From NCBI GenBank assembly GCA_964017155.1, contig OZ024857.1:20279404-20343403 (forward strand): a DNA stretch of 64,000 bases, given 5' to 3'. The notes under the pieces are model-generated. The model worked only from the letters and a program-made list of their open reading frames with translations. It made no database searches and was not told where the DNA came from. The translations under genes were made by a program, and so were the position numbers. This stretch comes from Oasisia sp. SBJ-2009 (Eukaryota > Annelida > Polychaeta > Sabellida > Siboglinidae). The stretch's first letter is position 1. Each line of letters starts with the position of its first letter. Below are positions 34,815 through 46,310 of this stretch, piece after piece.

Positions 34815-35332
34815 ATGCCATTTGTATGAAATGTTCAGGGTCTTCTTATTATATTCATCTAAGTACTAGATTTTCAGGGTCTACTTATTATATTCATCTA
34901 ACTACTAGTCAAACTTCAGAAAACTTCTTCAATGTGCTACAAAGATATAATTATCCGAACATATCGCATATTCTCTCATCAAAATTAAATAAGTTACCTA
35001 AATTTTTACAATTCATATGTTGGCATTCTCTGTCATCTTGGGTCTAAAAAATGTGGTTTCACCGTCATATGATTAATACGAGGCTCTTAAAAGGAGTTTA
35101 CCTGGGCCTCCCCTCACGAGTAGAAAAGTATAGTGGACACAAATTGACGCATTTTCTAACATATTTATATATTCCAATATATTTAGCTGCCGCTTACATA
35201 TTTACATGCTTGATTTTACTGTATACATGCATTACTATGTGACTTAAATATTGTGTTTTTATGCAACCTCCAAAGTGCAAAATATATTTTCACTCTATGA
35301 TTGGACAATAAAGTTATTATTATTATAAATTG
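34815..35332 (+). mobile_element. LINE 3' end relic
   Basis: Plus-strand frames (34826-35047 and 35051-35242) look like the decayed tail of a LINE ORF, but no RT catalytic block is present. The segment ends CAATAAAGTTATTATTATTATAA, a polyadenylation-like word followed by a short ATT repeat, typical of a non-LTR element 3' end. A local duplication (TCAGGGTCTnCTTATTATATTCATC) occurs at 34835 and 34875. Confidence 0.45.
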
Positions 35333-35550
35333 CAACCGACCTACCGACGCGCCCATAGCGGATTTGCAGGTCCCTAGTGACATAGGTCATAGCAGCATTC
35401 AAATATAAACAGAAGTGCGGACTTGCGCAGCGGCGCTGCGCACTAAATTATTTCTAAGGTTTAGTTTGATTGGTTCCAATGTTTCCGGTCGCGAGCACCC
35501 TCACGGCGCTGTATCTGATTAGTCATGCGCGGCGAGCGTCACGCGCTGCT

Positions 35551-36018
35551 GGGTATATATACCACCAATTGATTTCCCCGTTTCTTAGATTTCCCACTAG
35601 GTTTTTTAGCCCATGCTATTGATTCTCCATTCACACACGTCATGTATAAAATTCGTGAAAATGACAGATCTCTAACCTGACACCCCTTCATTTCTGCTTC
35701 AATGTTGCCAGCCGCCGATTGCCAATGTTGACACCTCTGGGACGAATTTCACCTGTATGCATACGCATTACCGATTACGCACATGGTCACTGTCTGACGA
35801 ATGTCATTATTTCGCAGCTGTGATATCATGCTACGCAGAAATATAATGGATCATGTCAGCTTAATTTGGGGCGCACAGCTTATCTAGACCAGTCTATTAT
35901 TATAAAATAGGGCTGCATTATGCAATACACACAAAAATGCACAATCATTGTGACAACGCAGTTCTTTTACAAGTCTACACTTGGCAATGACATAGGAATC
36001 TATTTTGGTGGTATGTCC
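35551..36018. mobile_element. MITE family M1, copy 3
   Basis: The left end is GGGTATATATACCACCAATTG and the right end is TTTTGGTGGTATGTCCCC, an inverted pair around TACCACCAA. The interior matches the copies upstream of the array Ro60 genes: TTGCCAATGTTGACACCTCTGG, ACTGTCTGACGAATGTCATT and CGCAGCTGTGATATCATGCTACGCAG. Confidence 0.75.
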
Positions 36019-36164
36019 CCGGCACGTAAACACAGAAAAAGCACATAAATGGGTGACGTCATGGTCTTGATCGGTCGGCCTTTCAGCCTTTCCAAGATAA
36101 TATCTGGCCTTTTGTATCGATCTCGGCTGTGGTGGGCAATAGTATAGCCTCGTTATCGATATTG

Positions 36165-36300
36165 AATGGTCGATTCGGTCCCGTGTATTCGGCCCATATG
36201 TTTGGTGAATACGGCCCACTTTATAATGGCGTTAATATGTTGGTGAATTCGGCGGCTGAGTTACTTCAGCCCAATTAACATTAGGTGAATTCGGCCCTCA
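36165..36300. repeat. GGTGAATTCGGCCC motif cluster
   Basis: Four to five degenerate copies of (G)GTGAAT(T/A)CGGCCC with variable spacing. The reverse complement, GGGCCGAATTCACC, forms the clusters just upstream of the array Ro60 genes (51050 and 56258), also adjacent to an M1 element. Confidence 0.6.
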
Positions 36301-37339
36301 TCTTTTCAAGTAATGTTGCTATAATTATTATCGTTTTGATGGACTTCCATACTATATAAACGTGCAATAATCACTGTAGATGTTGTATACTTTTGATCCA
36401 GGTGTATCCCGCCATGTTCACTGACCCGACTTGGAAGATGTAAAGACTGTTTGTAAGTCGCAAATTTAATAAAATAAAAACGATATTTTGTTTATATTTC
36501 CAAAGACAAACATTGACCGTTCGCATGTAAATCCACAACAGTTGACCCACAACAACAACCTCAGTTCTGCTAGGTGATTATTGCTGCAACATTTTGTAGC
36601 AAAAATTATTTGTGTAAAAAAACTAAAACACTTTATACACGAAAAACACAAGTCAAAAATTATTTGTGAAACTTTATTGATAACTTAAATAAATGAAAGA
36701 TCTAATAACCACCCCTAGAGAAAAAGCCACCCTACCCTCCAGGAAATAAGCCTTCTTAAGTTTTACAAGCATGCATACTTTCGTCTGTTAAGAATAAGAA
36801 TAATAATATGTATTTTATTTGCACGTCTAATGTACTCAACAAAGGTACATATATTTACAAACATGCACATGTAGTGTAGATGCATGGATGGACATTATTT
36901 GTGGAGATGTGAACGGATTGCGTTTGTTCTAGACTGGAACGTATGCGACAGGCGATAATAGGATATCGAAGCTTCTCGCAGTACTCTATAAACAATGTCA
37001 ACGACAGGCAAGGTGTAGACATTATATTTTAGGTATTTATTAGACAGCTTTTATTGTTAAGTCGTCAAAGTAAGATGTGATTTGAATAATTCCAATTCAG
37101 GTCCGCGCCGTCGGTGTCTGTGAGTATCAGACTCGATTGCAATTAGTTAATTGGCATTGCCATTGTGAGGCGGCACGAAGGAACAAGCGAAACAATACCC
37201 AGCCAAAAATAAAACCAATTATGCACATCCAGTTGGGTAAATAAGGTAGAACTTGTTTGTTTTGGGTTCATTGAAAGGGCAAACTTTGGAGTATTGCTCC
37301 CTATGGCTTTCGTAAAATTTATTCATTCCAAACTTGAAA
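36301..37339. other. Intergenic, nothing recognised
   Basis: AT-rich, no supported feature. Confidence 0.3.
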
Positions 37340-37512
37340 TTTGTGACTTTTTATTTGATTGGGTAGAACACATAAATGCATGTACGAATAAGCTAACCAG
37401 TGCCTTATATGCAATTCATAGAGTCACCGACTATCATCCTGTTTCCACCCTTACAACTATTTATTACACTTTAGCTTACCGCAACTTGACATACGGAATC
37501 ATCTTGTAGGTG
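37340..37512 (+). pseudogene. LINE RT C-terminal fragment
   Basis: The frame reads HINACTNKLTSALYAIHRV...TIYYTLAYRNLTYGIIL. This matches the post-catalytic RT segment of CR1/Jockey-type LINEs (H....C.KLS.ALYAIRR......L...Y.AL....L.YGI.LWG). It stops at the codon after GIIL and has no flanking RT motifs, so it is an isolated fragment. Confidence 0.7.
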
Positions 37513-37647
37513 ATCCACACATAAAATTCACTTCACGAAATGACAATTCCAACTAACATTCTGATAAACTGATAAGATTATTTTTTGGATGACTAAAACG
37601 GCATGATAGAAGCACCTGTATCCGTTCCGAATCAACGGCGCACCCTC

Positions 37648-37706
37648 AACTTCTTCTCGGCGTAGTTCCGCAGCCGGCCGACAGTCGGTTAAGCGAGACT
37701 AATTAA
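37648..37706 (-). repeat. Fragment related to the 59348-59940 transposon end
   Basis: Read on the minus strand it gives TAGTCTCGCTTAACCGACTG followed by TCGGCCGGCTGCGGAACTACGCCGAGAAG. This is nearly identical over about 50 bp to the left end of the transposon at 59348. The partner end was not found nearby, so it is a truncated or diverged copy. Confidence 0.7.
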
Positions 37707-38570
37707 AAGGCGGACCGCGCGGATACGGCAGACCACATTCACACAAATGCCACCGATCGATACGCTCCATGTTTACAAGCTTTATTTGTTTGCGCGTGCG
37801 ATCGTGAATATTGGATACTTTTATTATTGTGTTGTACTAACAATTCTAAATGTCATACCGAATGGTGTTGCTTGTATTTATAAAATCTTAAAAATAAATT
37901 AAAATGTTAGGCCTTACTGTAATTAACTCTATGAGTATTCGCTCAGTCAAAAACAGAAGTCCCACGTATAGACGGCAGCGTCATACTGTCAATTTATTTA
38001 AATCGTTTGATGTAATGAATCGCCTAACGATACATGTGTTCACAGAGCACTAATTCCCGTTATTGAATACCGACCTTATAGAAACGGTCACCTGACAGGT
38101 GAGGAATTCTGAGGCTCCAGCCGTCTTTTGATGTTCTTTGAATTACTGTGAAAGGGCATATATGTGGATTGATCTCGGATTGCACTGCTAGCTGCATATT
38201 TGTTAGTGGATGGGTGAGTAGTTCGTGTTATTGAGGTTTATTTATTAGAATGTACTTCACTAAGATCATGGACGTTGTATCTGAGACTGGCTGTCTTTTG
38301 ATGTAACAACTCGCCTAACGGTACATGTTTTCATAGGACATTATACACTTGTTATTGGGTGCCGGCCTTTGGTGAGGACATCTGAATGTTGATGGACATT
38401 ATCTCTTCACAAGTGTACGTTAACTGTAGGTTAGTTATTACCAGTATTGAGACTCATTAGTACTTATGCTACTTATTACAATAATACTCGTTTTATCACC
38501 CCATTAAAATCATAACTCTGATATGACCTATAGGCATATTAATTAAAAAATCATAACATAAAATATAAAT
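37707..38570. other. Intergenic with weak local duplication
   Basis: CGCCTAACG.TACATGTnTTCA words recur at about 38020 and 38305 with similar surroundings (GTCTTTTGATGT, GGT...GAGGA). This suggests an old ~280-bp tandem duplication. No gene recognised. Confidence 0.4.
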
Positions 38571-38571
38571 A

Positions 38572-38686
38572 AAAAAATATAAAAAGTAATATAGATGCAA
38601 TAATAAAAACCTATGTGAATATAAATTTAGTAACATAAACATTATTAATATAACATTAATTACATAAAACTATTAATATATATTTA
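38572..38686 (+). repeat. Direct flanking repeat, left copy
   Basis: AT-rich block from ATATAAAAAGTAATATA to TACATAAAACTATTAATATAT. The same block, in the same orientation, is at 43825-43927 on the far side of the long-TIR element. The left copy has about 12 extra bases (GAATATAAATTT) before AGTAACATAAAC. Confidence 0.85.
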
Positions 38687-38800
38687 TGTGGGACAATGCT
38701 CCTTGTTTATACGAAATCGTGGCTCGTTTGCTGTAGTGACAAAGCATATATGTGTTTGAAAAAGAGCTTTGTATTCAGCCAAATATATATATACACATAT

Positions 38801-39818
38801 AGTGCAGCGGCCGGGACCCAACAAATTAGATGCACCCCTACCGGAGGTATAACAAGCTGGGACCGATCTCCTTTTGACCGTATGAATCTCTAGTTTCTGA
38901 AAAACGACGTTGTAGTTGCAGCAAACTTGTACAACATCCTGAATTAACCCTTTGTGTGCAGCAAAATATGAAAAAAATACGTTTTCACTTACTTGCTTAT
39001 TTTATGAAATTAGCCCAGTACATTTTTAGAATTGGTAGTTATATCAATGTATTTCTTTGCAATGGACATGTAGCAATATATTTTAGGCAGTTTTATGCCG
39101 ATAAGGGGGTCAAGGGTCCAAAAATATACCCCAAATATGGCGATGTTTGGTGATTTTGACCGAACTGAAGCACATTTTCTTGCACCCTACTACCAATACA
39201 TGTTATAACAGTGTCAGACCTGACTCTATTCATCACCCAGGATGTGTCAATGATAAAAAATTAGTTTGAGCATGGTGAAGAGGGTATAACATGGTCCATT
39301 AACCCTCTGTTTGCGACAACGCACAAACTACGTTTTTGAAATTTAGTTTTTGCTTTATCTTAATAAATACGGCATGCAGAGCAATAATTGTGGTATGTGA
39401 GTATATATGTTTTAGGGTATTCTGATTTCAAATATATAATTTCTTTGCTCCTCTGGCATTAATTTCCGCCATTTTTAAAGATGGCGGTCGTCAATACAAA
39501 TGTTAAAATATATCAAACATTACATCACCTAGAGCAATTATTTTGACGTAGTTAGATAGCTTGGTGGATAGCGATACCAATCATATTATTTGTCACCTTC
39601 AACAACATAACAATTCGCGCCATTTTTAAAGATGGCGTCTGGCAAAGCTTATTATTTCCGTATTTAAGAAATACGGTATTTAGATCCATCTTTCACCACA
39701 TTTTAAGTGCTTCGTATCGTCGAAGGTCGTATCTAGTGTACAGTGGATACCTGTTTGAACCACTGTTGATAATAGTTATAAGTTTGAGACGAGTTCAACG
39801 TCGTATGTGATATGTTCC
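38801..39818 (+). repeat. Left terminal inverted repeat
   Basis: Left arm of the element. Segment 39087-39357 is repeated directly at 39845-40112, so part of the arm has been duplicated inward to meet the end of the gene. Confidence 0.85.
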
Positions 39819-39844
39819 CTATTATTGCTCAATATACATGAGAT

Positions 39845-40112
39845 CAGTTTTATGGTGATAAGGGTGTTAAGGGTAAAAACATATACACAAAATATGGCGA
39901 TTGTGGGTGATTTTGACCAAACTGAAGCATAGTTTATTGCACCCTACTACCAATACATGTTATAACAGTGTCATACCTGACTTTATTCATCACCCAGGAT
40001 GTGTCATTAATAGAAAAACAAGTTTGAGCATGGTGAAGTGGGTATAACATGGTCCATTAACCCTCAGTCTGCGACAATGCTTAAACAATTTTTTTTGAAT
40101 TTTTGCTTTTTT
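39845..40112 (+). repeat. Internal direct duplicate of left TIR segment
   Basis: From CAGTTTTATGGTGATAAGG to the T-rich GAATTTTTGCTTTTTT it repeats 39087-39357. Shared blocks include GGTGATTTTGACC.AACTGAAGCA and GCATGGTGAAG.GGGTATAAC. The predicted minus-strand frame runs into this repeat before its stop at 39990, so the last ~40 codons of that frame are not original coding sequence. Confidence 0.85.
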
Positions 40113-42660
40113 GATGAATGCGGGTAGGCATGTGGAAAGTCCCAGCAGTGTAATACCTCCATCATCGCAAGCAGTCCAACCATGGACAACTTGTTCGATC
40201 ACTTCTACGTTAGGCATGTGGCTATTGCACCAAATCCGTGTTTGGTATTTTGCTCCAAGGACGTGCTTTTTGAAGGCATCCTCCGCCGGGGGAAGCATGG
40301 ATGCGGACTTGTCTGTTGTTGTAGCCATAATGTAGCGCAACACGTCAAGCGTGTCCATGTCACTTCCCTTCTTTCCGTATAGAAGTAGTGCACAGCTGCA
40401 AGCAACGGCGACGCTGTGCTCTAGGTCATCTTCATGGAATGTCTTTAAGTTCGACAGAGTGTCTACATTTTTCAGCAGTTTAGAATAGGTAGTTTTGTTA
40501 CCTATTCTGTTCATGGAACACTCACACACTGTTTGGCCAAGTTCATTCGCAATCCTGTGTACAGGAATGTATCGCTCCTTTCCGGAATGTCCAGCATACA
40601 TATACACATGGTCACTTAAGTGTCTTCTGCTGAAATAGTAGACTAACAAGACTAAGACGTCTGTATCATCACACTGAACTATGATCTTCTCGTGGTCCCG
40701 TGACAGACTGGAAGCCTGTAGGATTATGCGTGTATCGGCTTCCTCCTGGTTACTGTACAGTCTTTCAATGGATGACACCACAGATGGGGTAGCTTCTTTC
40801 ACAAGCATTCCCTCACTGGATCCACCTGCCAAGATGATGGATTTCCCATTTGGAATGTATTCAGTTGCATGCTCCAAGATATACGCGAGATATAATTCGC
40901 TAGGCTTGCCTTGTTGCCTGCTCCTTTCAGAAACTTGCGGTAGTTAGGAACTTGTCTGCTCCCCTGGATCTGATACCTAGGTAACAGTGCAGAAGAACCC
41001 CGTCGCTCTCGTTCTGTTGTCTAGATTGATGACCAATTATCATAGCGATCGAAAACAATGGTCACACAGCTCAACTCCAAGGACGGGTTGCTGAGAAGTC
41101 GAACTGTACGTTTCTGAACCACTTCTGCCAAATCCTTGAACGTTCTGAAGTGGTTCTCGTTTAGCGATTTAACCATTGCCATGCCATCGACGATATATGC
41201 GGATGAAGTGGACGTTGGTATCTGTGGCAGCTCTGTTAAAACATTCGGACAATTTGATTCAAGCTTCTTGGCTAAGTCGGCCTTATTGGTCTTTCTCATC
41301 GTTCCGTCACCATGAAAGAGGGCCGGTGGTACTGAAGCCAGTTCGTACTGGAGAACTTTCCTCAGGTCAACATCACGACTCTTGGAGACTCCCAGTAGCT
41401 GCCGAAACAATACCTCACTGTCAATTATCAGCTTTCGATCCTTGTCGTTTGGGAGGGCTTTCTTCATGTCCGCAAATGTTGACATGGTGCATTTCTGCAT
41501 TGGTTACCAGAAACCTTTCGTGGGCTAGTCCCCAAGTCGTTTGCTTGACAAAGTCACCGAAGACCACTTAGCCCCTATCTGGGATGCCCTTCGTAGAATC
41601 CTCAACTTCACGTGATGCTATTTTACTTTTGGTGATGTTCATTAGATGGTCTGGAACATCATCCAGGTCAAATGGATCTTGGCACTGACTGTAAAGCTAT
41701 TCCTTCATGTCCTTCACATCCTTTATGTCCTTGTTCGAACGAGAAGTCCCCAGTTCTTCATGCATTTTTCCATTGGTCTGAGAGTTACAAAGTTCTTTGA
41801 AAGCCTCCGCATATTCGCCCGTGATATGACGTGTCATTAGCCAGCGTAGCAGTGCGCCTTTGCGCAGTGTGAAACCTATAACACCTCCCTGGCTCTTTGC
41901 TTCACGGTTGATTGTTTCTTCCAGGGCTTGATCTGTAGGGACACAATTGAAAATCCGACTCGCTGACCTACGAACAACAACAACTCCCCCTCCATCATGT
42001 GGCGATACATCAGTGGTTCTCTTTCTTCCAGTTGCTTCATCTCTGCGATGTACACTGGGGTGTATCGGGAATAGTTAATTCGCCCAGTCAGGACGAAACA
42101 GGGGACAGTTTCTATCACAGCTTGTATGTGCATTAGGGAATTTGCCTTCAGGCTTCAGCTGAAGTCAGGAATTAACATCTGCGGCAGAGCTTCGTGTGCC
42201 AGACGGACACCTCGGATTGCACGGGCATACTGCTTTCCTTGTAGCATTTGGTTAACCATGGCAGCTGCATATACATCTGATGAAGTTAGGATGTTCTGAA
42301 GTCCGCCATCTCCGGATATTTTACCAATGCTTGCCAGGAAAGCCATTATCAGATGCATTGCTCCCAGCCTCATCATCACTTTGCCCACCAGTGGTCCCGG
42401 TCTGCTCCACAGAATCCGTTGTGCCTTGCTGTAGATTGCAAGGTCTGCTTTAACGATTATGTGGTGCTGCCCCAACTCCTCAGATATGCGAACTAGCTTC
42501 AACAAAGTTGTAAAAATGGTAGACATATCAGATGGCGAGGCGTTGATGAAGGGAAGGTATCGTATCTTTGCAACTGGGACAGTCTTAGTACTCACAAGAG
42601 CATTGAAACCACTCCACGCCGGAATGCTCGAGTCCTCATCTGCAAAGGCTCGATCTCATG
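40113..42660 (-). pseudogene. Decayed element gene with XPG/PIN-like acidic motifs
   Basis: Five minus-strand segments follow one another with frameshifts or stops between: 42155-42660, 41876-42133, about 41700-41876, 41021-41500 and 40113-40877. Readable blocks are IRYLPFINASPSDM, YSKAQRILWSRPG and GDGGLQNILTSS, then NYSRYTPVYIAEM, then FTLRKGALLRWLMTRHITGEY, then AYIVDGMAMVKSL with CVTIVFDRYD, then VPNYRKFLKG, and finally QEEADTRIILQA with VQCDDTDVLVLLV. I recall similar uncharacterised proteins in many invertebrate genomes. The pairing of VDGMA...FDRYD with EADTR...DTDVL resembles the N and I regions of XPG/FEN1 nucleases; this is inference. One stop follows DNWSSI, and a frameshift lies just before ILEHATEY. 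The normal N terminus and a C-terminal Cys-rich tail I associate with the family are missing. It is not expected to make protein. Confidence 0.7.
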
Positions 42661-42678
42661 TATATTGAGAGATAATAT

Positions 42679-43715
42679 GGAACATATTATATACGACGTT
42701 GAACTTGTCTCAAAGTTATAACTAATGTCAACAATGGGTCAAACAGGTATCCACTGTACATTAGCTACGCCCTTCGACGATATGAAGCACTAAAAATGTG
42801 GTGAAAGATGGATCTAAATACCGTATTTCTTAAATACGGAAATAATAAGCTTTGCCAGACGCCATCTTTAACAATGGCGCGAATTGTTATGTTGTTGAAG
42901 GTGACACATTTCATGGTTGGTATCGCTATCCACCAAGCTGTCCAAATACTTCAAAATAATTGCTCTAGGTGAAGTAGTGTTTGATATATTGTAACATTTG
43001 TATTGACGACCGCCATCTTTAAAAATGGCGGAAATTAATGCCAGCGGAGCAAAGAAATTATATATTTAAAATCAGAATACCCTAAAACATATATACTCAC
43101 ATACCACAATTATTGCTCTGCATGCCGTCTTTATTAAGATAAAGCAAAAGCAAAAGCAAAAATTCAAAAACGTAGTTTATGCGTTGTCGCAAACAAAGGG
43201 TTAATGGACCATGTTATGCCCAGTTCACCATGCTCAAAGTTATATTTTTATCAATGACACATCCTGGGTGATGAAAAGAGTCAGGTCTGACACTGTTATA
43301 ACACGTATTGGTGGTAGGGTGCAAGAAAATGTGCTTAAATTCGGTCAAAATCACCAAACATCGCCATATTTGGGGTATTTTGTTGGACCCTTAACCCCCT
43401 TATCGGCATAAAATTGCCTAAAATATATCGCTACATGTCCATTTCAATGAAATAAATTGATATATCTACCAATTCTAAAAATTAACTGGGCTAATTTAAT
43501 AAAATAAGCAAGTAAGTGAAAACGTATTTTTGTTTCATATTTTGCTGCACACAAAGGGTTAATTCAATATGTTGTACAAGTTTGCTGCAACTACAACGTC
43601 GTTTTTCAGAAACTAGAGATTCATACGGTCAAAATGAGACTGGTCCCAGCTTGTTATACCTCGGGTAGGGGTATCTCCTTAAATAGAGCCCTTTTTCAGC
43701 TTCGGCAGCTGCACT
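42679..43715 (-). repeat. Right terminal inverted repeat
   Basis: Right arm of the element, the mirror of 38801-39818. Its inner part (42900-43140) is also recognisably related to the Ro60 spacer repeats at 50090-50300. Both share the words CGCTATCCACCAA, ACGACnGCCATCTTTAAAAAT and TAAAACATA...CACAT.CTACAATTATT.CTCT in the same order. Confidence 0.85.
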
Positions 43716-43824
43716 AATAATAACACAATCCACATAATTCATAAAAATCAAGATACAATGTAAATGTTGTGTATTATGCCAAATAATGATAATACCTAAG
43801 TAAACCTAAATAGCAAAGGTGATT

Positions 43825-43927
43825 AAAAATATAAAAAGTAATATAAATGCAATAATAAAAAGCTATGTAGTAACATAAACATTATTAATATAACATTAAT
43901 GACATAAAACTATTACTATATATTTAA
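43825..43927 (+). repeat. Direct flanking repeat, right copy
   Basis: Partner of 38572-38686, in the same orientation. It lies about 110 bp outside the right TIR. The left copy is about 115 bp outside the left TIR. Confidence 0.85.
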
Positions 43928-44890
43928 TATTTAAAAAATCATATAAATGTAGGCCATACCCAGCAAAAACAGGAAAAATATGGATATTGTCGCTTCTACG
44001 GGTGTTAATTTTTAACATGGTATACATATATACATTTGATTATACACACACATATATATTACATTATATTTATTTGGCTTTTTCAGCCAAAAAAGTTTCC
44101 AAATTAATTTTTGCTTAATTTATCCAAAACATTGTTATTAAGATAGACCAAGGTGTCGATCTCAATGGCCAACAGTCAGCAGCGATCGATATTAACACAC
44201 TTAGCCGATGTGTTCATTTAAAAACACTTACCATCGCCGCATGTCTTAACCATAACGAAACTGGACATGTTAATTATATGCCAATAATGTCATACTTTAA
44301 AGTGGCATGCTTAAAGTAATGCTATTTTTCGATTACATTGATATCAACATTCGAACATTAGATGACAAATGTGGTAGTATAACGTATTTTTTGTAATTAT
44401 ACTGACACAGAGTATCAGGATATGATTTGTCCCATAACCTGGTTATTTGGTTTCATATAGTTATGCAGAATACTCGGGAAATACCTCTGATCAAAAGCTA
44501 GATACCTGAAATGATTACTTAGGACAGTTACACATCAGAAAATTATTAAATGTTTGTACTGTATTGTATTACTATAAAAAAGTAATAATGTCTAACTTGT
44601 GTTATGGCTAAGACAAAGCGTTATGGCTAAGACATTATTGTTATGGGTAAGACATGTAATCGTATATATACGCCTAATTTGACGAAATATGTTTGTTTTA
44701 CATAATTGCATAATAATAATACTGTGTATGTGCGGGTGTGTGTTTGTTTGTGTGTATGTGTGTGCGCGCGCGTGCGCGCATGCATGTGTTTATTATAGAA
44801 CTTGCTATTTTCTTTCAATATCATATAAACAGTGATTATGAATGCAGAACAGACATGTTATTATTCAAAGATAACTTTATTAAAAGCCAC
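43928..44890. other. Intergenic, nothing recognised
   Basis: AT-rich. A short TG/GC-alternating tract (TGTGTGCGCGCGCG) lies at 44725-44790, potentially Z-DNA-forming. No gene. Confidence 0.35.
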
Positions 44891-44893
44891 ATA

Positions 44894-44990
44894 TCCAGGG
44901 GTAGAAATAACTCAAAAATTTAGGTAGCCATCCGGGCTACTAGCTTGACATTTCTGGTAGCCCAAACCCATATCTGGTAGCCCAATATGT
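44894..44990. repeat. hAT-like end, CAGGGGTAGAAATAA
   Basis: Begins CAGGGGTAGAAATAACTC and continues with GGTAGCC words, like the right end of the MITE at 2835-3084. The matching opposite end was not found. Confidence 0.4.
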
Positions 44991-45736
44991 CTAAATAAAT
45001 TACTCAGTATATAACTCACTAACTAAAATTGTGGGCAAGGTGTTTTTTTTTAAGCGTTGTCGCTCTCTTGTGGGGGCCTCTGTTGCATTACTTTTGTTTT
45101 AGTAAATATCAGTTTAGCACGAATCATCGTTTAGCATGCAATAACGGGCAAAAGTAGAAACTAAGTCAACTGCAGCACTTGGTTTGTGCCATTATGGATG
45201 AATAAAAACGGATGAGAAATGCAATTTCTTGTCAGTTCATATCAACTATTCTAAAACGAAACACTTGTGTTGCTTTGTAATAACTATTTTAATGTATAAA
45301 AGTTCTACTATATTTAGTAGAACAACGCAGATATTTTGCTATGTATATTTAACATGTATTTACAAATATTGTGTTGATGAAAGGCATCTGTATTTGTTAA
45401 GTTTCCCACTAAAATAATGTGGCATACGGCCATATCCAAATTGCGTAATAATAACATTAACTTGTATAACACCCTGTATATTAAACAACAATTGTTCAAA
45501 GGTAGTTCCCCTTTTTGACATTTGAATATAACATCGATAAAGTTATTATTGTAAAACATAAAATCAATATAATTTAGCAGTGCTTATACTCAGTTATATG
45601 TACACATTTTACCCATATTATAAAACAATTTTGAATGATTCAATTAATCAATTTAATATCCTCAAATGTGGTGTCTAAATTGCACATGTATTATTGATTA
45701 TTGTTTATTATAATATAGATACTAGGCGTGCATACA

Positions 45737-45970
45737 TTAACATGTTTTAACATCTATTAATTTGCATTTCCTCCTATATGTTCGTTGAGCCAACTTCCAT
45801 TTCCGTTTATGATTCCTTTTATCTCTTTCCGACATTGTCTGCGTCTGCAGAGCTTTCACTTCCTTTCGCTTATTTCTCCGATCCTTTTCCTTAGCCAAAT
45901 ACGAGGCATGCTTTGTTGGTGACGCTAGTACTTTCTCCATATACTTTCTTTGTCTTTCATTGTTGCTCAT
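45737..45970 (-). CDS. Small basic ORF, possible transposon-derived N-terminal domain
   Basis: A 77-residue minus-strand frame with an ATG at 45970 starting [14 protein letters not shown]. It is highly charged: nearly every third residue is Lys or Arg ([30 protein letters not shown]). It could form a basic helix and a nucleic-acid-binding or nuclear-localisation segment. I recall similar ERQR.Y...L...P....A...KEKDR...KR modules at the N termini of uncharacterised, apparently mobile-element-associated proteins in invertebrates, but cannot name a family. No downstream exon was recognised, and the next sequence is a TA microsatellite on the other side. It may be an isolated exon or remnant. Confidence 0.35.
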   Translation of the reverse strand: MSNNERQRKYMEKVLASPTKHASYLAKEKDRRNKRKEVKALQTQTMSERDKRNHKRKWKLAQRTYRRKCKLIDVKTC

Positions 45971-46100
45971 TGCCTTTTTCTTTCGTGCAATCTTCTTTCA
46001 GCAATCTGTACATACGCCATGCTTCATTACGTGAATGCCATATATGTTAGTGTATGTTATTATGTTTATCTTCACTATAGTATAGTAGTCAAGTGGGATC

Positions 46101-46306
<206 letters not shown>

Positions 46307-46310
<4 letters not shown>

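Larger units (their letters stand above)
38801..43715. mobile_element. 4.9-kb long-TIR DNA element
   Basis: Terminal inverted repeats of about 1.02 kb (38801-39818 and 42679-43715) end in AGTGCAGC/GCTGCACT and align almost throughout with small indels. For example, GTATAACAAGCTGGGACC on the left faces GGTCCCAGCTTGTTATAC on the right. Between them lies a decayed minus-strand gene (about 40113-42660). Each TIR carries GCCAT...ATGGC hairpins about 145 bp apart. The target duplication is ambiguous (TA or ATA) because both flanks are AT-rich. Long TIRs with a single internal gene suggest a cut-and-paste or foldback-type element. The superfamily is not recognised. Confidence 0.85.
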
